Assembly (NCBI GenBank): GCA_905479665.1
Contig: CAJQNM010000557.1
Location: 1-5,532, forward strand
DNA length: 5,532 bases
Source: an uncultured Saprospiraceae bacterium
GTDB lineage: Bacteria > Bacteroidota > Bacteroidia > Chitinophagales > Saprospiraceae
Reading direction: 5' to 3'
In this document: piece by piece, positions 1 through 4,893 of the stretch
Layout: each line of letters opens with the position of its first letter
Position numbering within the stretch: position 1 is the stretch's first letter
Notes under the pieces: generated by a model
What the model was told of the DNA's origin: nothing
Database searches by the model: none
The model's input: the letters and a program-made list of their open reading frames with translations, nothing else
Made by a program: the position numbers and the translations under genes

Positions 1-1263
1 AATGGTAGCGGCAACATTCAGGGCAGTGTCGCCCAAAAATGCGCCTGCGGCAACAACTGCACCCGTCGCATCAATCGTACCGCCAATCCAGGCACCTCCC
101 AACACCTCTGGCAGTCCAAGAGAATTTATCACGATGGGTAAGACGATCATCATCACAGAGGTAAAGATCATGGACAACCCAATAGCCAGAGTGAGTTCTT
201 CTTTCTTAGCATTGCAAGCTGCTGCCGTGGCAACAGCGGCAGATACACCACAGACACTCATGTCTGCAGAGATGGTCATATTGAGCGTCTTAGACGGGAT
301 TTTCAAGATCTTTTGACCAAACCAGTATGTGCTTAGTAATACGATGGGCGTGACCACCCAGGCTACAAATATTCCAGGCAATCCGATAGCCAGGATTTTT
401 CCAAAAAGTATTTCAGCACCTAAAATGATCAGTCCAGTCTTGATGTAGAGTTCACTCACGAGTGCTGGCTTTACCCATGTCGGCGTCCCGATCGTATTGC
501 TGATGAGTAGTCCCAGCAGGATGGCCCAAGCGGCATATCCAAAACCGATGTCCTTGGCATTGGCTTGCTGGCCTAACAATTGGCAAATGACTGCTAGGGC
601 AAAGACAAAAGCAAAGCCCTTTGCAAAAATCAAAAACTCCCCGCCCAGACCTATTTGCGAAAGGCCAAAGAGAAGAGTAAAAAAGAGTGCCAGCAGCACC
701 AAATATGGCCACTGATTAAATGGCTTGGACGTAGCCTTCTTACGTAACGATGACTGGCTATCGGCATGCGCTCTCCAGCTCGCGATAGCCTGCTCGGCAT
801 TGGCATTGAGTATCTCGTCTTGATAATTTTCTGCGTTGGCATTGGCCTGTGCAGCTTCTGCAAGCTGACGCAAATCAGCAAGCTCGATCGTATAGCTATC
901 ATGCTGGGTGGATACTTCAGATCGGTCAGCAGCAGCTGCCCTTTCTGATTTCTGCATGCTGCTCAGGGGGTTTGATTTCCAACCTCCCGGCTTTCCCGTC
1001 CATTTTTTCAGGAATGATCCAACAGCAGTCTTCTCTCCTTCCAGTTTCTTGAGCGCGGCAAGTTGATCATACCACTCTACCGTGTGAAAGGGTGCAGGAA
1101 TCGCCTCCATGGCCTGGTTGATGACTTTTTGCTCGGCCGTAATTTTATTGGCATAGCCCATAAAAATCACCAATAGCCCGCTGAGCAGAATAAGACCTCC
1201 CATCAGCAGTGCTGCAAAGTCCTCCGTTTTTCGAAAAGATTTGGTTGTCGTAGTATCAGTCAT
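1..1263 (-). CDS. YeiH-family (UPF0324) putative sulfate exporter, 3' end outside window
   Basis: The frame stays open for 421 codons from the ATG at 1263 to the left edge, so the C-terminus is missing. It encodes a multi-pass inner-membrane protein of the YeiH / Cons_hypoth698 family, called putative sulfate exporters; the substrate is not firmly known. A first membrane segment lies at about residues 18-37. A long polar, Ala/Gln/Glu-rich and probably helical region follows (about 41-183), then the hydrophobic core from about 185. Family-like signatures are GLLISNT (251-257), the helix around KTGLIILGAEILFG (275-288), SVCGVSAA (336-343) and GGTIDATGAVVAAGAFLGD (394-412). Usual YeiH proteins lack such a long insert between the first two membrane helices. 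The start overlaps the acetyltransferase stop by 8 bp, implying coupled translation as the last visible gene of the operon. Family assignment is strong; substrate is inferred only from the family name. Confidence 0.86.
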   Translation of the reverse strand, partial: MTDTTTTKSFRKTEDFAALLMGGLILLSGLLVIFMGYANKITAEQKVINQAMEAIPAPFHTVEWYDQLAALKKLEGEKTAVGSFLKKWTGKPGGWKSNPLSSMQKSERAAAADRSEVSTQHDSYTIELADLRQLAEAAQANANAENYQDEILNANAEQAIASWRAHADSQSSLRKKATSKPFNQWPYLVLLALFFTLLFGLSQIGLGGEFLIFAKGFAFVFALAVICQLLGQQANAKDIGFGYAAWAILLGLLISNTIGTPTWVKPALVSELYIKTGLIILGAEILFGKILAIGLPGIFVAWVVTPIVLLSTYWFGQKILKIPSKTLNMTISADMSVCGVSAAVATAAACNAKKEELTLAIGLSMIFTSVMMIVLPIVINSLGLPEVLGGAWIGGTIDATGAVVAAGAFLGDTALNVAATI

Positions 1264-1783
1264 TTGCAAAGATGTACTGCAAAATAGCGACATCTAGCCA
1301 TTCATCCCCTCTTCTTCCTATTTCACGCTGAATTCCAACCAGTTCATAGCCCAGACGCTGGTTGTATTTGATGCTTGCTTCGTTGCTGGCAAGTATCTTT
1401 GCAACGGCATGATGGTAATTAAGCCGTTTGCACTCTGCAAGAATAAATTTTTTGAATTTAGTGCCATATCCCTTACGCAATTCACTGCGGCTCAAGAATA
1501 CCGAGGTATCACAAGCATACGCATAGCCCGGCTTGGGGTGATACTTCTTGATCAAGCCTAAACCCAAAACCTGATCGCCTTTCATGGCAACGTAGGCTTT
1601 TTCGCGATCACCAAAAGCAGTAAGAAACTCCATAAATGACGGAATTGTAAAAGGAACTTGCCACAGTGTGGCATCTCCAGCTAGAATATTTTCATTGAAT
1701 ATTTCGACAACGGCAGGCAGATCTGCTTCTTCTACCTCACGAAAAACCACGGCACTCACACTATTGAAAAGTGGTTGTTCCAT
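1256..1783 (-). CDS. GNAT N-acetyltransferase, phosphinothricin/methionine-sulfoximine type
   Basis: This 175-residue cytoplasmic protein would transfer acetyl from acetyl-CoA to an amino group. The N-terminal beta1-alpha1 pattern (FREVEEADLPAVVEIFNE, about 14-31) matches the family opening. The acetyl-CoA pyrophosphate-binding motif A is the loop R103-K-G-Y-G-T108, and motif B is the ASNEASIKYNQRLGYELVG stretch (132-150). The ending RRGDEWLDVAILQ (157-169) resembles the W-x-D-V segment of phosphinothricin and methionine sulfoximine/sulfone acetyltransferases, so an amino acid or a sulfur-containing amino-acid analogue is a reasonable substrate guess. Length fits the family. Its ATG start lies inside the end of the rhodanese gene (28-bp overlap), and its stop overlaps the start of the exporter gene, which ties it to this operon. 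The actual substrate cannot be read from the sequence. Confidence 0.9.
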   Translation of the reverse strand: MEQPLFNSVSAVVFREVEEADLPAVVEIFNENILAGDATLWQVPFTIPSFMEFLTAFGDREKAYVAMKGDQVLGLGLIKKYHPKPGYAYACDTSVFLSRSELRKGYGTKFKKFILAECKRLNYHHAVAKILASNEASIKYNQRLGYELVGIQREIGRRGDEWLDVAILQYIFAND

Positions 1784-2142
1784 GCATTCAAGCCCCCATC
1801 GAGATGGTGCAATTGCTTAAAACCTGCATTCGTCATCATGGTGCATGTGCGTACCGAGCGGCGGCCAGACTGACAGTAAATCAAATAACGCTTTTCTTTG
1901 TCGAGGCTATCCATCTTGTCCAAGAAATCAGGGGCGAGATAATCCATCATTGTCGCTCCGTCCAATTTTTGTGCTTCAGCTTCTGCGGTAGTACGCACGT
2001 CTAGCAGGATACCCTCCTGCTCTTCCTCCAGCAAAACTTTGAATTCTGCCGGTGTGTGATTTTGTAACCTGGTCTTGAGCTCCTGCCAACGAGGAATTTC
2101 ACACGCTTGAGCTTGTGCAAATTGAGGGGGTATCTTTTTCAC
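1756..2142 (-). CDS. Single-domain rhodanese-like sulfurtransferase
   Basis: This small cytoplasmic protein carries one rhodanese domain that moves sulfane sulfur through a cysteine persulfide. Numbered from the GTG start at 2142 (128 residues), the domain shows the LLDVR strand (46-50), the active-site loop C90-Q-S-G-R-R-S96 and the typical HLDGGLNAW ending (113-121). No ATG lies upstream of the DVR strand, so the start must be non-ATG. The GTG at 2142 sits one base after the ArsR stop. A TTG at 2178 would add 12 residues and overlap ArsR by 35 bp; an in-frame stop lies two codons before it. GTG was preferred for its close spacing. The gene is second in the operon and its 3' end overlaps the acetyltransferase by 28 bp. 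Domain and catalytic cysteine are clear; the acceptor is unknown. Confidence 0.92.
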   Translation of the reverse strand: MKKIPPQFAQAQACEIPRWQELKTRLQNHTPAEFKVLLEEEQEGILLDVRTTAEAEAQKLDGATMMDYLAPDFLDKMDSLDKEKRYLIYCQSGRRSVRTCTMMTNAGFKQLHHLDGGLNAWNNHFSIV

Positions 2143-2143
2143 G

Positions 2144-2506
2144 CTACATGTTGCATTGACAATTCTCCAAACACTCAATGATCAGCGAGACATCACGCTC
2201 CTTGAGCGAGTACATCATGGAGCGACCATCGCGCTTTACACTAAGCAGACCCTTCAACTTCATATTCTGTAAATGATGGGAAGTGAGTGATTGCTCAGAT
2301 CCTAACATCGTACAAATATCCGAGACCGAAAGACGCGGATGTTGTTCAAGCAAGTGCACAATACCCAAGCGTAGCGGATGAGCTACAGTCTTGAGGATAT
2401 AGGCGATTCGCTCGAGTTTGTCGGCTTCACCTTCGTCCAGCAATGTCTTTGCCTTCGATTCCATAGTAGCAAGATAGTTACATTCAACATAACCTTCAAC
2501 TTCCAT
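2144..2506 (-). CDS. ArsR/SmtB-family winged-helix transcriptional repressor
   Basis: This 120-residue dimeric DNA-binding regulator is probably the autoregulated repressor of the operon it heads. The ArsR fold is clear: AYILKTVAHPLRLGIVHLL (35-53), SVSDICTMLG (60-69), the recognition helix SLTSHHLQNMKLKGLL (73-88) and the wing VKRDGRSMMYSL (90-101). The classical metal site ELCVCDL of arsenic sensors is not present; the aligned helix has a single C65. Other cysteines are C9 near the N-terminus and C112, C116 and C118 in the C-terminal helix and tail. A helix cysteine plus C-terminal cysteines would suit thiol, persulfide or metal sensing, as in BigR/SqrR-type regulators, but cysteine spacing was not matched to those proteins by alignment. 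The ATG at 2506 is the furthest upstream ATG and lacks a good Shine-Dalgarno. The downstream rhodanese start is adjacent to its stop. Confidence 0.93.
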   Translation of the reverse strand: MEVEGYVECNYLATMESKAKTLLDEGEADKLERIAYILKTVAHPLRLGIVHLLEQHPRLSVSDICTMLGSEQSLTSHHLQNMKLKGLLSVKRDGRSMMYSLKERDVSLIIECLENCQCNM

Positions 2507-2522
2507 TATTGTTGACTAAGTG

Positions 2523-2539
2523 GTTTCAATGCCCGAAAC
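2523..2539. promoter_or_regulatory. Candidate operator: inverted repeat GTTTC-N7-GAAAC
   Basis: A perfect 5-bp inverted repeat with a 7-base centre lies 17-33 bp upstream of the ArsR start, where an autoregulatory operator would be expected. ArsR-family operators are usually longer imperfect dyads, so this may be only a core or a chance repeat. No clear promoter hexamers were found next to it. Confidence 0.3.
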
Positions 2540-2546
2540 TCAATTT

Positions 2547-2560
2547 TCAGACTCATCTGA
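2547..2560. repeat. Short inverted repeat TCAGA-N4-TCTGA in divergent intergenic region
   Basis: A perfect 5-bp dyad with a 4-base centre lies between the divergent ArsR and deacylase genes. It could be a protein-binding site or a small hairpin in a leader RNA; at this length chance is a real alternative. Confidence 0.25.
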
Positions 2561-2595
2561 CGATAGGGCATCCTCGATCAGCTGCCATCACTTTG

Positions 2596-2607
2596 TTCTG
2601 ACCAGAA
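2596..2607. promoter_or_regulatory. Short palindrome TTCTG-AC-CAGAA upstream of deacylase
   Basis: A 12-bp palindrome with a 2-base centre ends 37 bp before the deacylase start. Its position and symmetry suit a binding site for a dimeric regulator of the plus-strand gene, but no known operator is recognised. Confidence 0.28.
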
Positions 2608-2644
2608 TAGGGCAACTTCTTTACGTATGCACTAATTTAGCCCA

Positions 2645-4222
2645 ATGACACATGGCCGACATTTTTTTTGCATTGCCATTTGGTGCTGGCTTGCAACATC
2701 CTTCATCTGGACAGGCAGCGGCTGCCAAACGACCGATGGCAATTTTCAGGCTGAACGTGCCGACCAGCGTATTGTGTATGACCTAGCCATCGTAGGTGGT
2801 GAGCTCTACAACGGCGACGGTACATCCTCTCGTCTAGTGGATGTGCTCGTGGTCGGTGACACCATCGCCTTCATCGGGCTCATCGACACCACCGAGCTCC
2901 AGATAAAAGAAATCATTGATGCGACGGGAAAAGTGGTCTCTCCGGGATTTATCGATCCGCATGCCCACGGAGATCCCCTCGATTCAGGCACCACATTTAC
3001 GAATTTTTTGGCGATGGGTGTGACCACCATCGTACTTGGACAGGATGGAAGCAGTGCCATCAGTTCAGCTCCGAATGCTGAAGATTATTTCGGGCGCTTA
3101 AGACAAAAACCCCACCTTTTAAACATTGCGATGATGTCGGGACATGGCTCGCTACGCAGCAAAGTCGGTGTACCTCAGGGGCGGGCAGCCAATGAACGTG
3201 AGCGTACCGAGATGGCCCTGACACTTGCCACAGATCTGCGTGCTGGCTGCCTTGGTCTCACTACTGGGCTGGAATACGTGCCGGGAATGTATGCAGACAG
3301 CTTAGAGTTGATTGCGCTGGCCAGAGAAGTCGGTGAGCTTGACGGAGTGATGATGAGTCACATCCGCAGTGAAGATGACAGCCAGATACTCAATTCACTC
3401 ACCGAGCTCGGTTGGTGCAATCACTTCTGTCGCACCCATGTATCTCATCTCAAAGTCACCTATGGCAAGGGACCTGTGCGAGCTCAAGAAGTTTTGCAAT
3501 TCATCCGTGGCAAGGAAGCAGACGGCTACCCAATGACGGCCGAAGTCTACCCCTACTCAGCAAGCTATACGGGTATAGGAATCGTGTTTCCGAAATGGGC
3601 CAAGACTCCATCTGATTTTACCGAGGCCAAAAAAGAGCGCATTCAAGAATTAAGAGCATACCTGGACGCAAAAATTATGCAGCGTAATGGTCCGGGCGCT
3701 ACGCTATTTGGCACCGGTCCATATGCAGGGCGCACGCTCGAAGAACTGGCAAACCAAAGTGGAAAAACGTATGTCGATATTCTCATGGACATGGGGCCCT
3801 TTGGTGCATCAGGTGCTTATTTCGTGATGGATGATGCCTTACAGGATATGTTTATTACTCACCCTGAAATAGTTATTTGCTCAGACGGTTCTCCCACGAT
3901 GAGACATCCCCGTGGATATGGATCTTTCTCGAGAATTATTGAAAAGTATGTGGTTGCAGATAAGGGAATACCCCTGTCTCAGGCCATTCACAAGATGACT
4001 GGGCTACCCGCGCAGATCTTAAAATTACCTCGGCGAGGTCTTTTACAAGTAGGTTTCTATGCTGACATTTTAGTCTTTGATCCAGACGACATTCATGAAA
4101 ATGCAACTTGGAAAGATCCTTTTCAGCTGGCGACTGGGATGGACAGGGTATTTGTCAATGGAAAAAAAATGGGTTCTTTTTCGGGAAGTGTACTATCTCA
4201 TGAGGTAACTCAACAAAAGTGA
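2645..4222 (+). CDS. N-acyl-D-amino-acid deacylase (D-aminoacylase-like amidohydrolase), probable lipoprotein
   Basis: This complete 525-residue metal-dependent hydrolase of the amidohydrolase superfamily is predicted to cleave N-acyl-D-amino acids (or related N-acyl compounds) to the free amino acid and a carboxylate. The N-terminus has a hydrophobic leader (7-22) ending in GSGC with C27 as possible lipidated cysteine, suggesting an envelope location. Landmarks are the small beta-domain (DLAIVGGELYNGDG, 46-59), metal-binding H106-A-H108 in FIDPHAHGD, GHG (166-168), H239 in SHIRSE, H268 in THVSHLK, EVYPYSAS (300-307), GRTLEELA (362-369), catalytic D414 in CSDGSP, HPRGYGSFSR (421-430) and the closing RRGLLQVGFYADILVFDP (463-480). 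Where typical D-aminoacylases have a metal-bridging Cys in GNCG, this protein reads G132-Q-D134-G. The ATG at 2645 is supported by the leader. It is transcribed divergently from the ArsR operon and has no co-directional partner nearby. Exact substrate is uncertain. Confidence 0.92.
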   Translation: MTHGRHFFCIAIWCWLATSFIWTGSGCQTTDGNFQAERADQRIVYDLAIVGGELYNGDGTSSRLVDVLVVGDTIAFIGLIDTTELQIKEIIDATGKVVSPGFIDPHAHGDPLDSGTTFTNFLAMGVTTIVLGQDGSSAISSAPNAEDYFGRLRQKPHLLNIAMMSGHGSLRSKVGVPQGRAANERERTEMALTLATDLRAGCLGLTTGLEYVPGMYADSLELIALAREVGELDGVMMSHIRSEDDSQILNSLTELGWCNHFCRTHVSHLKVTYGKGPVRAQEVLQFIRGKEADGYPMTAEVYPYSASYTGIGIVFPKWAKTPSDFTEAKKERIQELRAYLDAKIMQRNGPGATLFGTGPYAGRTLEELANQSGKTYVDILMDMGPFGASGAYFVMDDALQDMFITHPEIVICSDGSPTMRHPRGYGSFSRIIEKYVVADKGIPLSQAIHKMTGLPAQILKLPRRGLLQVGFYADILVFDPDDIHENATWKDPFQLATGMDRVFVNGKKMGSFSGSVLSHEVTQQK

Positions 4223-4227
4223 AATAG

Positions 4228-4276
4228 ATCGCTTTTTACTGAGCGAAAGCGCCATAGACAAAGGGTACTAAGCGAT
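4228..4276 (+). terminator. Possible terminator region after the deacylase
   Basis: Two competing inverted repeats follow the deacylase stop within a few bases. CGCTTT (4230-4235) pairs with AAAGCG (4246-4251) across a 10-base loop. ATCGCTT (4228-4234) pairs with AAGCGAT (4270-4276), which is followed by TTTATTAA. Neither has a strong uninterrupted T-tract, so intrinsic termination is only a weak call made on position. Confidence 0.3.
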
Positions 4277-4337
4277 TTTATTAACATAGGGCAAATAAAC
4301 GAGTATGTTAAATGTTAGAATAAAACATATATAAATA

Positions 4338-4374
4338 TTGACTTATTTGAATAAAATTTCAATTTTGCAGTCAA
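4338..4374. repeat. Nested inverted repeat TTGACT...AGTCAA with inner TTGAA/TTCAA
   Basis: An outer 6-bp perfect dyad (4338-4343 with 4369-4374) encloses a 5-bp dyad (4347-4351 with 4358-4362). Both are perfect and can form at once as one interrupted hairpin. The stems are AT-rich, so stability would be modest. Confidence 0.4.
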
Positions 4375-4382
4375 CAACAAAT
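4373..4382 (+). repeat. 10-bp direct repeat AACAACAAAT, copy 1
   Basis: An exact second copy lies at 4554-4563, so the two copies bracket a 171-bp segment carrying most of the hairpins. This resembles a target-site duplication in outline, but the bracketed segment has no matching terminal inverted repeats. The word is low in complexity and may recur by chance. Confidence 0.35.
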
Positions 4383-4383
4383 T

Positions 4384-4503
4384 ATGACCATGAAACTCTG
4401 TGCGCGTTTCATCGGAACATCATCGTATTATTTTGTGCCAAGAAGAGATCTTCTTGACTGTGCTGATGATTACTTATATTTTGTTGGATTTAGATTAGGT
4501 CAT
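4384..4503 (+). ncRNA. Candidate structured RNA (speculative), multi-hairpin fold
   Basis: Manual pairing gives a closing stem ATGACC (4384-4389) with GGTCAT (4498-4503) around two hairpin arms. Arm one is ATGAAAC (4390-4396) with GTTTCAT (4406-4412) over a 9-base loop, directly abutting the closing stem. Arm two has ATCATC (4419-4424) with GATGAT (4465-4470) around CAAGAAGA (4439-4446) and TCTTCTTG (4449-4456). All stems are perfect and mutually compatible. The segment lies in a long gap without genes. No known RNA family is recognised, the strand is unproven, and no energy calculation was possible, so this may be DNA dyads or chance. Confidence 0.25.
4439..4456. repeat. Perfect 8-bp inverted repeat CAAGAAGA-GA-TCTTCTTG
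   Basis: This is the strongest single dyad in the non-coding stretch: eight perfect pairs around two bases. The 2-base centre is too short for a comfortable RNA loop unless the innermost pair opens, so a protein-binding palindrome in DNA is an equally good reading. Confidence 0.5.
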
Positions 4504-4517
4504 GTATGAAATTGACC
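4498..4517. repeat. Inverted repeat GGTCA-N10-TGACC, alternative partner of the 4384 stem
   Basis: GGTCA at 4498-4502 can pair with TGACC at 4513-4517 or with the TGACC at 4385-4389, but not both. The alternatives are mutually exclusive, as in conformational RNA switches. The T-rich run at 4543-4552 follows 25 bases later. A function is only inferred. Confidence 0.3.
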
Positions 4518-4553
4518 CAAATGTGCAATCACTCGGAGACCATTTTTATTTTA

Positions 4554-4563
4554 AACAACAAAT
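4554..4563 (+). repeat. 10-bp direct repeat AACAACAAAT, copy 2
   Basis: Exact partner of the copy at 4373-4382. Bases on either side differ between the two copies, so the repeat is exactly ten bases. Confidence 0.35.
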
Positions 4564-4893
4564 AATAATCTTGATGAATATAGACAGACCCACCTCCTCC
4601 AGTTAGTTCTTCTGGTTCGGATACTACTTCATTGCAATAGCATGCCCGCCAGCGATTCGTCACCGGAATTGGTAAGAGAATTAAAGTGCACTCTGCCCAT
4701 GACTGGATCTAGAATCAGGCCACAATGCCAAGTTGTATATGATGGATCCGGAGATGGTTTTCGCCGTACGACTTGATAAAATACATGGCCTTACACCCGT
4801 GTATTGGTTGGTCAGAATATACCTCAGTGACCTGCCAGTGATGAGTCGATACAGCTGCTGTTTGTTGTTCATCTGAACGCAAAAAATTCTCTT

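Larger units (their letters stand above)
4223..4893. other. 671-bp non-coding stretch with dense inverted repeats
   Basis: No convincing gene was found on either strand; open frames here are short and lack family-like residues. The first half (to about 4600) is clearly AT-rich, the second half closer to the genes in composition. The AT-rich part holds the inverted repeats listed separately (4228-4276, 4338-4374, 4390-4412, 4419-4470, 4498-4517) and a 10-bp direct repeat. From about 4600 to 4893 no repeat, RNA gene or clear promoter was recognised. This last part must contain the promoter or leader of the secreted-protein gene unless the transcript starts further upstream. Confidence 0.7.

Noticed and set aside
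2..316. Plus-strand open frame of about 104 codons
   Set aside because: It lies antisense to the clear YeiH-family coding sequence, and its own residues show no family-like pattern.
452..1052. Several open frames on both strands of 60-86 codons
   Set aside because: All overlap the exporter frame, which is continuous for 421 codons with matching transporter signatures; these are shadows.
1771..2004. Plus-strand open frame opposite the rhodanese
   Set aside because: Antisense to a domain with an intact CQSGRRS active site; no independent support.
2622..2640. TACGTATG and TAATTTAG as Bacteroidota -7 boxes (TAnnTTTG) for the deacylase
   Set aside because: Each has one mismatch and no TTG element at the usual upstream spacing; the second is also only 4 bp before the start codon.
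2806..3060. Minus-strand open frame inside the deacylase
   Set aside because: Shadow of the deacylase metal-binding region.
3412..3615. Alternative frame within the deacylase and possible frameshift near 3400-3440
   Set aside because: The segment between H239 and H268 looked less typical, but the His-to-His spacing is near that of characterised family members and both motifs stay in one frame, so no frameshift is needed.
4592..4600. Strong Shine-Dalgarno-like GGAGGAGGT on the minus strand
   Set aside because: No ATG follows at a suitable distance; a GTG frame there ends after about 15 codons, and such sites are little used in this type of organism.
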